Of a stretch of 64,000 nt of DNA, positions 38,413 to 46,566 are shown one piece after another. Numbering within the stretch: position 1 is the first letter of the stretch; each line of letters begins with the position of its first letter. This DNA comes from JACSRF01 sp963695505 (GTDB lineage: Bacteria > Chloroflexota > Anaerolineae > Promineifilales > Promineifilaceae). A program made the position numbers and the translations under genes. The notes beneath the pieces are model-generated. The model did not search any database and was not told where the DNA came from. It saw nothing but the letters and a program-made list of their open reading frames with translations. The stretch covers positions 1 through 64,000 of the forward strand of contig CAVOGX010000014.1 of assembly GCA_963695505.1 (NCBI GenBank). Direction: 5' to 3'.

Positions 38413-38414
38413 GC

Positions 38415-39758
38415 TCAGGCCAACCGCTCCGGTTCAAAGGGACATTGCCGCGTAGCCAGGCTGAAAATGATACCGGTTAATTTGCGAGCCACCGCAATGC
38501 GAGCGGCGATCTTGCTCAAACCCCGCTGCTGGCATTTTGCTTCATAGGCGCGCAATGTCGGGTAGCGGGCGAGCATGCAAAAGGTAAAGCGCATCAATTG
38601 GCGTCGCAGGTGGCGGTCACCCGGCTTGATGATGTGCCGACCCTGGCCCCGCTGTTGGCGGGTGCCGGAATCATTGCAGCCCACGTGCAGGCCGCTGCGG
38701 CCAAAGAGCTGCCGGGGCGACTCGTATTGGCTGATAGCACCGACAGTGGCTACCAAACAAGCCAATCGCGCCGGGTCGACGCCTGTCGGACGCAACCAAG
38801 CCCCCCACGTTTCATCCAGGTAACCGGCCATCTTTGCTTCGGTCTCTGCTACTTGCTGCTCGACGAGAGCCAAGCTGTTCAGGTCTTGCTGGAGCATCGC
38901 CCCACGCACAGTCACCAGTTCTGGGTCGGGCGAGCACAGCATCCGGGCGGCGGCCACAATCCGACCGGCATAGGGGCGGTTCATCCAGTAGCCAGCGGCG
39001 CGAAACTGCTCATAGAGGGTATCGGCCGTGTGTTGCCGCAGTTGGTAAGGGTCGGGACAGAGGGTCAGCAAACGGCGTGGGGTTTCCGCTGCCCACAGTT
39101 CCCGAAACATCGGTTTCAGCCGTTTGGCCGCCTCGCGGTCACGCACGACCAGGCCGGGATAGAGGCGGTCTACATGGCTGATGATTTGGTTCTTCAAGCG
39201 GGTCGCGGCATGTTCCCGCGCCAGACGGTACCTTTCCAAGTGGTACAGAGTCAGGTACACGCCGCTGGGTGGCCGATAGGGACGGCCGTGTCCCTCACGC
39301 AACACCTGCGCAATGATGCAGGCATCCACTTCATCATTTTTAAAGGTGCCTTTGTTCCAAGTTTTCCGGCGCTCTGCCACGTCGTAGCTCTGTACCAAGA
39401 AAACCTGTTCCGCCCCGTAACGTTGGCTGGCTTCATAGGCCAGGGGTTCATAGTAGTGGCCGGTTGGCTCCATAGCTACCAGCGGTAGCGGCAGGTGAGC
39501 GGCTATCTGATCCACCTGGCCCAGAAACTGATGAATATCTGGCTGCCACAGGTTGAAACGAAATGGGTTGACCAGCAAGCTGCCCCAACCATCTGTGACC
39601 ACTGCCACATGTTCATACTTACCGATGTCCACGCCCACACAGCGCCACGCATCTGGAGCTATCCCTTGCATCTGCCGGCGGAATCGTTCTTGCCAGCGTC
39701 GCCGTACCTGGCTGGCCGGCTTTGTACCTGAAATTTGAGATATACTTTGTTTTGCCAT
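38415..39758 (-). CDS. IS110-family DEDD transposase
   Basis: 447 residues from ATG 39758, with an excellent ribosome site AAAGGAGGT. The N-terminal RuvC-like domain shows the DEDD set: Asp in RCVGVDIGKYEHVAVV, Glu in PLVAMEPTGHYYEPLAY, and the Asp pair in GTFKNDEVDACIIAQVL. The C-terminal Transposase_20 part carries the family Ser in LFGRSGLHVGCNDSG and LRRQLMRFTFCMLARYP. All catalytic residues are intact. One ACGGCCGT copy lies inside (39,281). The long downstream non-coding flank favours the IS1111 subgroup, but this is uncertain. Confidence 0.9.
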   Translation of the reverse strand: MAKQSISQISGTKPASQVRRRWQERFRRQMQGIAPDAWRCVGVDIGKYEHVAVVTDGWGSLLVNPFRFNLWQPDIHQFLGQVDQIAAHLPLPLVAMEPTGHYYEPLAYEASQRYGAEQVFLVQSYDVAERRKTWNKGTFKNDEVDACIIAQVLREGHGRPYRPPSGVYLTLYHLERYRLAREHAATRLKNQIISHVDRLYPGLVVRDREAAKRLKPMFRELWAAETPRRLLTLCPDPYQLRQHTADTLYEQFRAAGYWMNRPYAGRIVAAARMLCSPDPELVTVRGAMLQQDLNSLALVEQQVAETEAKMAGYLDETWGAWLRPTGVDPARLACLVATVGAISQYESPRQLFGRSGLHVGCNDSGTRQQRGQGRHIIKPGDRHLRRQLMRFTFCMLARYPTLRAYEAKCQQRGLSKIAARIAVARKLTGIIFSLATRQCPFEPERLA

Positions 39759-39852
39759 GACTGACCTCCTTTTGGTCTAAGAGTGTTTCGAATGCTTACT
39801 CTTATTTAACCACTAGGCTGGTAAGTCATGGTCACTTTTTCTTTGTCCCATA

Positions 39853-40512
39853 TTACCAGGCAGGCAGGGGCAAGACGTAGTAGAGCATGGCAAAAAAGTG
39901 GCAAAGGCTGCCCCCTATGACAAATAGATGCCAGATGGCGTGGTGGTAGGGCAGCTTTTTCCAGGCGAAGAAGAAGATGCCCACTGTGTAGGTGATGCCT
40001 CCGGCGAGTATGAGGGCGACGCCGCCGGCGGGCACGGCCGATTGCAAAGCCCGAAACGCCACCACCACCAGCCAGCCCATTAACACGTAGCCCACCACCG
40101 CCAGCTTTTCAAAACGGCCGGCAAAGATGGTGCGCAGGGCCACGCCCAGCAGCGCCAGCCCCCACACCACCCCCAGCAGCGTCCAGCCCAGGCGGCCCCG
40201 CAAATTGACCAGCAGGAATGGTGTATAGGAACCGGCAATGAGCAGGTAGATGGCCGCATGGTCTAGCACCTGGAGCGCCGCTTTCACTTTGGGGATTTGA
40301 ATGCTGTGGTAAAGGGTGGAAGCGAGGTAGAGTAAAACCAGCGTGCCGCCGTAGATGCTGAAACTGACCACCCGCCAACTGTCGCCGTTGGCGGCGGCCA
40401 GCGCCACCAGCAAGGCCAGGCCCGCAATGGCCAGCCCGGCGCCGATGGCGTGGGTGACGCCGTTCCAAAGCTCTTCTTCCAGGGTGAATTTGAATATTTG
40501 CCGTTGGTGCAT
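39853..40512 (-). CDS. Hemolysin III / PAQR family membrane protein
   Basis: 219 residues with seven membrane helices. The conserved start EEELWNGVTHAIGAGLAI, TLYHSIQIP, LDHAAIYLLIAGSYTPFLL and the C-terminal YHHAIWHLFVIGGSLCHFF give the His/Asp set thought to bind zinc in the family. PAQR members include ceramidase-like receptors; the bacterial branch has been named hemolysin III but its role is unclear. It lies immediately after the IS110 element's left end, so its terminator region may have been displaced. The gene is intact. Confidence 0.9.
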   Translation of the reverse strand: MHQRQIFKFTLEEELWNGVTHAIGAGLAIAGLALLVALAAANGDSWRVVSFSIYGGTLVLLYLASTLYHSIQIPKVKAALQVLDHAAIYLLIAGSYTPFLLVNLRGRLGWTLLGVVWGLALLGVALRTIFAGRFEKLAVVGYVLMGWLVVVAFRALQSAVPAGGVALILAGGITYTVGIFFFAWKKLPYHHAIWHLFVIGGSLCHFFAMLYYVLPLPAW

Positions 40513-40651
40513 CCGCTGCTCCTTTTGTGCCTGCGAAGGGTTTACTCCTAGCAGTGTAGCATATGGATGTCGCCCGCGCTTAACAATTAGCTATTGAATC
40601 GCTAACAATGGGGGTGGGGTATGGCCCGTGGCCTGCAAAATACAAAAGCGA

Positions 40652-40981
40652 TTAAGCGGTTGCTTCTGAAGCAGCCGCCTTTTGATAGAAGGGAACGCCA
40701 ACGCGCTCAATGTGGGCGACGACATCGGGGTCGCTGATGTCGTGGAAGATGGAAAGGTCTATCGAATAGGGTAAAAACAGGTCGTCGAGATCGTTGAGAA
40801 TGGAATACACGACATTCAACGTTAAATCTGGCCCGCCGTGCAGGGTCAGATCAATATCAGAGCCGTTTTTGTAGTTGCTTTTGGCGCGGGAACCATACAG
40901 GGTGGCTTTTTCGACTTGGGTATAGCTGCTGAGAACGCTGTTTATCTTTTGGATAGCAGCCAGGGGGAGACCATATTTCAT
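40652..40981 (-). CDS. MNT-type nucleotidyltransferase (antitoxin of HEPN/MNT pair)
   Basis: 109 residues of the minimal nucleotidyltransferase fold. The active motif is YGSRAKSNYKNGSDIDLTLH (GSRA..SDID), and a third carboxylate lies in YSIDLSIFHDI. In well-studied pairs the MNT protein adds AMP to the HEPN partner and neutralises it. Its ATG overlaps the stop of the HEPN gene as ATGA, so translation is coupled and the toxin is encoded first. The C-terminus VERVGVPFYQ-like segment (reading ERVGVPFYQKAAA) is typical. Confidence 0.85.
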   Translation of the reverse strand: MKYGLPLAAIQKINSVLSSYTQVEKATLYGSRAKSNYKNGSDIDLTLHGGPDLTLNVVYSILNDLDDLFLPYSIDLSIFHDISDPDVVAHIERVGVPFYQKAAASEATA

Positions 40982-41403
40982 GATTCTTCCTCCTCAATTT
41001 GCGCGGTCAGGGTGCTGTGTAAGGCTTCAAATTCGGGGAGATACTGGGCGCTAACGGCCGTTACAATTTGTACGGCCGTTGCTTCATTATAAGTATGGGA
41101 AGTCAGATTACGACTCTGAATCATGTCCATCCATAACTGACCGTTACTAATCAAACCTGTCTTAAACGCTTCGCGGGTAGCATCTTTGGAGCCATACAAA
41201 TTTTGCACTCCGCGATCTTCCAGAAAATCTTTAAGCGTTTTCCAGGCCAGTTCATGCGTGAATTCAAAGGCTTGAATTAACCCTTGTTCTTCAAGTTTGG
41301 AGAGTGGGCGCTGCTTTCGTAAAACAACGGCTTCCCGTAGTTGAGTCAAGGCTTTTGTGTAATTGTTGAAACGCTGCCGCCAGCGAATGTCTTGTTGGCT
41401 CAT
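40978..41403 (-). CDS. HEPN-domain nucleotidyltransferase-substrate-binding protein (HI0074-like)
   Basis: 141 residues, all-helical HI0074/HepT-like. FEFTHELAWKTLKDFLEDRG is the central helix of the family, and SRNLTSHTYNEATAVQI carries the RxxxxH HEPN motif as RNLTSH, with a Tyr three residues after the His (HTY). This is the RNase-like motif and AMPylation site region in related toxins. The gene starts at ATG 41403 and overlaps the MNT gene by 4 bp. ACGGCCGT occurs twice near its 3' half (41,055 and 41,079, encoding TAV both times). Confidence 0.85.
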   Translation of the reverse strand: MSQQDIRWRQRFNNYTKALTQLREAVVLRKQRPLSKLEEQGLIQAFEFTHELAWKTLKDFLEDRGVQNLYGSKDATREAFKTGLISNGQLWMDMIQSRNLTSHTYNEATAVQIVTAVSAQYLPEFEALHSTLTAQIEEEES

Positions 41404-41852
41404 GAATTTACTCCAATAAATAACCGAATTATGCGTTGTTCATATTCTACAACAGCTTTGCCTTACTCTAAACCAGAAATCAAACCGCTTCGGGCTTTTA
41501 CCAAAGCCGTCAAATATCATTCCTGCGCAGGGGGGAAACCAGGCGTTTTGCGTAGCAATGATGATATCCCGCCTGTCCTGCCCCTACGCAAAATATCCAA
41601 TGAAATTATTAACCTGCAATACCTCTCCCCAAAACGCCGGAATTGGGGCATGTCTGGTTGCGAAGATTATATCTCAAGAACGGCCGCATTTTGGCATGTA
41701 AGTTGGGGCCAGAAACGGCCGTTTCCGGTTTACGAATCGCCCAATTCTGACTATACTTGTGCCTGGGGGCAGCAAAAGACGCGCAAAGGGGCAAACCTGT
41801 GCGGTTTTGGGAAACTTCGCAGGTTTCCTGAATTTCATCAAAGGAGAGACTC
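41404..41852. promoter_or_regulatory. 449-bp spacer with three dyads before acs
   Basis: No gene is convincing here. TTTTGCGTAG (41546-41555) and CTACGCAAAA (41584-41593) are perfect 10-bp arms around a 28-base loop. ACGGCCGT lies in a longer dyad at about 41,713. Near 41790-41832 AAACCTG...CAGGTTT-type words form two nested dyads just before the acs ribosome site AAGGAG. Promoters for the divergent HEPN and acs genes must be here. Confidence 0.4.
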
Positions 41853-43761
41853 ATGGCAAACGAGAAGAAAATGGTTGGCGACGTTTATTATCCCGCGCCG
41901 GAAGTCGTGCAAAGCGCCCACATCAAAAACTACGAAAAAGTCCACGCAGAAGCCACGGCCGATTTAGCCGGTTTTTGGGGCAAAATCGCCGCCGAAAATT
42001 ACGAATGGTACAAACCGTGGGACACGGTGCTGGACGACAGCAACGCCCCTTTTTACAAATGGTTTGTCGGGGCCAAGGTGAACATCATTCACAATGCGCT
42101 GGACCGGCACATGCGCACGGCCATGCGCAACAAGGCCGCCCTCATCTTCGAAGGCGAACCGGGCGACACCCGCGTCTACACCTACCAGCAGCTCAACCAC
42201 GAAGTGAGCAAATTCGCCAGCGTGCTGCGCTCCATGGGCGTGGGCAAAGGCGACCGCGTCACCATTTACATGGGGCGCATGCCCGAACTGATGATTGCCA
42301 TGCTGGCCTGCGCCAAAATCGGGGCGATGCATTCGGTGGTCTACGGCGGCTTTTCCACGGAGGCACTGCACGGCCGTATCGAAGACAGCGAGTCCAAAGT
42401 GCTGGTCACCTGCGACGGGGCCTGGCTGCGCGGCGACATCGTGCCGCTCAAAGAAATCGCCAACGAAGCGGTGGAACGCGCCGGCACCATCCAGAGCCGT
42501 CATTTGCGTCAAGCGCACCGGCCAGGAAGTGGAAATGGTGCCCGGCCGTGACCATTGGTATCACGACCTCATGGCCCTGCCCATCGCCGACCCCAAAGCG
42601 GCCACCGAAGTGATGGACGCCGAAGATCCGCTCTTCATCCTTTACACCTCCGGCACCACCGGCAAGCCCAAGGCCATTCTGCACACCCACGGCGGCTACA
42701 TGGTGTGGACCAGCCACCACGCTCAAATGGGTCTTCGACATCAAGCCGGACGATGTCTGGTGGTGCGCCGCCGATCCCGGCTGGATTACCGGCCACAGCT
42801 ACATCGTCTACGCGCCGCTGATTTTGGGCGCGACCAGCTTCATGTACGAAGGCGCACCGACCCATCCTTACCCCGACCGCTGGTGGTCGATGGTCGCCAA
42901 ATATGGCGTCACCGATCCTTTACACCGCGCCCACGGCCATTCGCGGGCTGATGCGCTTTGGCGAAAGCTGGCCCAACCGCCACGATCTTTCCAGCTTGCG
43001 CCTGCTTGGTTCTGTTGGCGAACCGATCAATCCGGAAGCGTGGAAATGGTATTATCGCGTTATCGGCAAGGAACAATGCCCCATCATGGACACCTGGTGG
43101 CAAACGGAAACGGGCGGCTTCATGATTACGCCGCTGCCCAGCGTGCCGCTCAAGCCCGGTTCCGCCACGCGCGGCTTCCCCGGCGTGGAAGTTGATGTGG
43201 TGGATGAAGATGGCGAACCTGTCGCCGCCAACGAAGAAGGGTACCTGGTCATTCAAAGCCCGTGGCCGGGCATGCTGCGCACCATCTTTGGCGACCCGGA
43301 CCGCTACGTGCAGCAGTATTGGAGCCGCTTTGCGGAGCAGGGCTGGTATCTGCCCGGGGACAGCGCCAAGAAGGATGAAGACGGCTACATTTGGGTGATC
43401 GGCCGTATCGACGACGTGATCAAGGTGTCCGGCTACCGCCTGGGCACGGCCGAAATCGAAAGCGCCCTGGTCAGCCACGAAGCGGTGGCCGAAGCGGCCT
43501 GTATTGGCGTGCCCGACGAGCTGCGCGGCAACATCATCAAGGCGTACTGCATCTTGCGCCAGGGCTGGGAAGGCAGCGAGAAGCTGGAGATGACTCTGAA
43601 GCGACCACGTCGGCCACGAGATGGGGCCGATTGCCAAACCGGCGACCATTGAGTTTGTGGACAGCCTGCCCAAAACGCGCTCCGGCAAGATTATGCGCCG
43701 GGTGCTGAAGGCGCGGGCGCTGGGCCAGGACGTGGGGGATTTGTCGACCCTGGCAGATTAG
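41853..43761 (+). CDS. acs: Acetyl-CoA synthetase with four frameshifts
   Basis: AMP-forming acetate:CoA ligase, about 640 residues when frames are stitched. MANEKKMVGDVYYPAPEVVQ starts it, with a good ribosome site. The ATP-binding P-loop motif is FILYTSGTTGKPKAILHTHG; DTWWQTETGGFMITPLP, GYIWVIGRIDDVIKVSGYRL and the adenylation lysine in LPKTRSGKIMRRVLK are all present. Frame changes lie near 42,495, 42,722, 42,910 and 43,600. The flanking genes in this half are not broken, so this gene is either a young pseudogene or a local consensus error. Its stop is at 43761, followed by a strong terminator. Confidence 0.85.
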
Positions 43762-43772
43762 GCATGCGTAGA

Positions 43773-43840
43773 GGTGAGGCAATCGGGTACGAATTTGGCT
43801 GAACGAACGGCCGTTTCCCCGATTGCCTCACCCTTTTTTA
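43773..43840 (+). terminator. Terminator after acs with ACGGCCGT in the loop
   Basis: GGTGAGGCAATCGGG and CCCGATTGCCTCACC form a 15-bp stem, followed by CTTTTTTA. The loop contains AACGGCCGTT, which could form a second small stem. Confidence 0.85.
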
Positions 43841-43937
43841 TTATTAGAGAGGAGGGGGAAATTTTTCGCATTTGGGCGAGGCGGCAGCAAGTGGCAGCCG
43901 CTCGCTTCAATAAAGGCTATTCGCTGCCGCCCCGCCC

Positions 43938-44993
43938 CTACTGGTTACTGGCTTCCAACTCCGCAATCTTCGCCCGCACCTGCTCGGCCAAGGCAGAATC
44001 GGGCTCCAACTCCAGAAAGCGGCGCAAATCTTCCAGGGCAACGGCCGTTTCTCCTGCCGCCGCATACGCATTCCCGCGGTTCACGTAAGCCACTGCCAAA
44101 TCCGGGGCCAGGGCCACCGCCTGGTTCAGGTCGGCCAGCGCCTGCCCCACATTCCCCAACCGTAAATAGGCCGCGCCGCGATTGACATAGGCTTCGGCGT
44201 TGCCCGGTTCCAGGGCGATGGCCTGGTCGTAGTCGGCGATGCCATTCTCAATTTGCCCTGCCTGCACGTACAGCAGCCCCCGATTTAGGTAAGGATGGGC
44301 ATAAGCGGCGTCCAGCACAATAGCCTGGGTGTAATCTTGCAGCGCCTGCTGCACGTCGCCGGTCAGGCGATGCATCATACCGCGATTGTTGTAGGCGCGG
44401 GCATTTTGCGGGTCAATGGCCAGCGCCTTGTTCAAATCGCTGAGGGCCAGCTCAATCTGCCCCTGCTCGCCATACAGCCCGCCGCGCTCGGCGTAAGCCT
44501 GGGCGTTGCTGGCGTCCAGGACCAGGGCCTGGTTCAAGTCAGCTAAAGCGGCGTCCAGGCTACCGAATTGGCGGTACGCCGCCCCGCGGTTGGCGTAAGC
44601 ACCGGCCAGCTTCGGGTCCAGGGTAATAGCCTGGCCAAATTGGGCAATGGCCTGGGGCACATCACCGGCGTACTGGTAAGCAAGGCCGAGGTAGTTAGTC
44701 AGCACGGCGTCGTCAGGGGTGAGGGCCAATGCCTGGGTAAAGTCAGCCTGGGCGGCCGCAAACTGCCCCGTTTCCAGGTAGGCCACGCCACGCCCCAGCA
44801 ATATGTCCGCATTGGCGGCGTCCAGGGCCAGGGCCTGGGTGTAGGCGTCAATGGCAGCCTGGTAGTCGCCGGTGGTCTGGGCGTCGAGGGCGCGCTGCAG
44901 GTAGGTTTCGGCCGTTTCCTCCGGGCGGCAGGAAGCAAGAAAGAGGAAACAAAAAACAAGAAACAGAAAACGAAAAACAGGAGTTTGTTTCAC
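43938..44993 (-). CDS. TPR-repeat lipoprotein
   Basis: 351 residues. The N-terminus MKQTPVFRFLFLVFCFLFLA then SC is a lipoprotein signal with the lipidated Cys at about residue 22. The rest is about nine tetratricopeptide repeats with the consensus AYxNRGxxYxxxGxxxxAxxD; the first is RALDAQTTGDYQAAIDAYTQ. Repeats of this kind bind protein partners; here the location would be the outside of the membrane. The protein ends EQVRAKIAELEASNQ. It lies 16 bp from the next gene upstream (stop at 45010) and is on the same strand, so both are probably one operon. Confidence 0.85.
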   Translation of the reverse strand: MKQTPVFRFLFLVFCFLFLASCRPEETAETYLQRALDAQTTGDYQAAIDAYTQALALDAANADILLGRGVAYLETGQFAAAQADFTQALALTPDDAVLTNYLGLAYQYAGDVPQAIAQFGQAITLDPKLAGAYANRGAAYRQFGSLDAALADLNQALVLDASNAQAYAERGGLYGEQGQIELALSDLNKALAIDPQNARAYNNRGMMHRLTGDVQQALQDYTQAIVLDAAYAHPYLNRGLLYVQAGQIENGIADYDQAIALEPGNAEAYVNRGAAYLRLGNVGQALADLNQAVALAPDLAVAYVNRGNAYAAAGETAVALEDLRRFLELEPDSALAEQVRAKIAELEASNQ

Positions 44994-45009
44994 AGGCAGT
45001 CTCCAGTCT

Positions 45010-46392
45010 CTAATCGCCGCTCTCCATTGGAGCGAGGCGGCGCAGCAAGGTGTAGAAGAGGATGGCGCTGCTGATTAGGAAGAGGAACGGCCGTAACCGC
45101 ATCCACCCATTCACCCAGCCCGGCGACCGCTCCGCAACAGGGTTCGTGCTGGCATACGCAGCCAAAGCGTCCCAGGCGGGCAGCGGCGTAAAATCCGGCT
45201 CCAGCAGGCGAAAATAATACCAGGATTGATCCCGCTCCCAGTCGGCGGCGCGCTTAAAAAACCAGTAGTTGACGACGCCAATCCAGGGCCATTCCGCCTG
45301 CGCCCGCTGGTAAGCCTCCACGGCATAAGCGGCCTGCTGCGCTTCCGTCACCCGGCCATAGGCGGCGGGCAGCGGTTCCGGCGCGGCATTCCAGGCCATC
45401 TCGCTAATCCAGATGGGCTTGGCGCCGTCGCCGTGGCGCACCATCACGTCACGAATAAAGAAGTGGTGGGGGTAATTGATGACGGTGGGGCGCAGCCGCC
45501 GGTCAGTGGGGCCAGAAAACAGCCCATAGCCCTGGGCCGACATCACATCGAAGCAGTCGCCGGCCCCGGCGGCGTACATGCGCTCCAGAAAAATGAGGTC
45601 GTTCAGGTTACGGCCGCTTACCTCAATGGTGGGCGTCAGCGCCCCGGCCAGCACCACGGCTTGGGGGTCAACCTCCTTGATGCGCCGGTAGGCCAGGCAG
45701 AGCAGTTCGGTGTACGCCTCCGGGTTCACCGGGCTGAGGTCGGGATTACCCCATTCCAGGTTGCCGTTGGGTTCGTTCCATATCTGGTAATAGGTAATTT
45801 GCCCCTGGTAACGTTGGGCAACGGCCGTTACAAAATCACCAAAATCTGCGTAATCGTCCGGCGGGGCATAGGTGCCAATGGTGTCTGTCAGGGCGCGAGT
45901 CCAGGCGGGCGGGTTGCCCAGCCGGGCAATGATTTCCACGTCGTAGTGCCCGGCCAAGGAGACAATGTTGTTGTACTTGGTCCAGGCGTCAATGGCGTCG
46001 GGCGTGCCGTCGCCGTCCAGGTCGTTGCGCCGGTCAACAAAGTCGCCCTTGCCATGAATTTCGATGTCTTCCCAGGGAAACTCCTGGCGGATGAAGCGAA
46101 AGCCGGCGTCGCGGATGAGCTGCAAGCTGCGTTCGCGCTTTTCTGGCTCCACCTCTTGCTGCAGGAAGGTGTTGACGCCAAAGGGGGAAACGGCCGAAAC
46201 GGCCGTCACTTCGTCAATGGCCAAACGGGGTTGGGGTCGAACGGCCGTGTTCAGCCAATGCCCAATCCCCAAAAGCTGCCCGTCCCACTCTTCTTCCCCC
46301 GTCAGGTCATACAGCGAGGTCACCGGGGGCAAAAGCGCCGCCAGCAGCCCAATCACCGCCAAACCAATTATCAGCTTCCACACGCGTTGCAT
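45010..46392 (-). CDS. Membrane-anchored glycoside hydrolase with two membrane helices
   Basis: 460 residues from ATG 46392. A membrane helix lies at residues 6-24 (KLIIGLAVIGLLAALLPPV) and another at the C-terminus (PFLFLISSAILFYTLLRRLA). The middle is a TIM-barrel hydrolase: FGVNTFLQQEV, FIRQEFPWEDIEIHGKG, the acid/base Glu in YYQIWNEPNGNLEWGNPDL, and the nucleophile Glu in PIWISEMAWNAAPEPLP. It resembles GH39/GH5-type enzymes; the family is not fixed. A DLDGDGTPDAID loop looks like a calcium site. ACGGCCGT occurs four times, with two overlapping-like copies near 46,190-46,200. Confidence 0.8.
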   Translation of the reverse strand: MQRVWKLIIGLAVIGLLAALLPPVTSLYDLTGEEEWDGQLLGIGHWLNTAVRPQPRLAIDEVTAVSAVSPFGVNTFLQQEVEPEKRERSLQLIRDAGFRFIRQEFPWEDIEIHGKGDFVDRRNDLDGDGTPDAIDAWTKYNNIVSLAGHYDVEIIARLGNPPAWTRALTDTIGTYAPPDDYADFGDFVTAVAQRYQGQITYYQIWNEPNGNLEWGNPDLSPVNPEAYTELLCLAYRRIKEVDPQAVVLAGALTPTIEVSGRNLNDLIFLERMYAAGAGDCFDVMSAQGYGLFSGPTDRRLRPTVINYPHHFFIRDVMVRHGDGAKPIWISEMAWNAAPEPLPAAYGRVTEAQQAAYAVEAYQRAQAEWPWIGVVNYWFFKRAADWERDQSWYYFRLLEPDFTPLPAWDALAAYASTNPVAERSPGWVNGWMRLRPFLFLISSAILFYTLLRRLAPMESGD

Positions 46393-46493
46393 AGCGGGAT
46401 TATACCAAGATTGCCGGTGTGCGCGTGGCGGGAAAAAATTCAAAGATTCAGAGCGGCACAAATTCGCATAATGCAATGCGTCAAAAACTGTTG

Positions 46494-46532
46494 TACAATT
46501 AAACCCTAAGGATTTTTAGGAATCCTTAGGGT
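46494..46532 (+). promoter_or_regulatory. Extended -10 element followed by a 30-bp palindrome
   Basis: TACAAT at 46494-46499, preceded by TTG, is a likely -10 element. Right after it, ACCCTAAGGATT (46503-46514) and AATCCTTAGGGT (46521-46532) form perfect 12-bp arms with a 6-base centre. The transcript of the 46567 gene would begin within the palindrome. This could be an operator that blocks initiation or a 5' stabilising hairpin. Confidence 0.5.
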
Positions 46533-46566
46533 CTCACAAACCGTCACATACAGAGAGGGACACAGC

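Larger units (their letters stand above)
38060..39840 (-). mobile_element. IS110-family insertion sequence, ends uncertain
   Basis: A single intact transposase gene of the IS110 family with about 100 bp upstream and about 350 bp of non-coding DNA downstream. IS110 elements lack terminal inverted repeats, so the ends cannot be placed by eye; 38060 and 39840 are estimates from composition and neighbouring genes. The downstream non-coding flank is strongly structured. The element separates TauE from hemolysin III. Confidence 0.6.

Noticed and set aside
41341..41967. 208-codon plus-strand frame before acs
   Set aside because: It overlaps HEPN at one end and acs at the other, has no family resemblance, and covers dyad-rich spacer.
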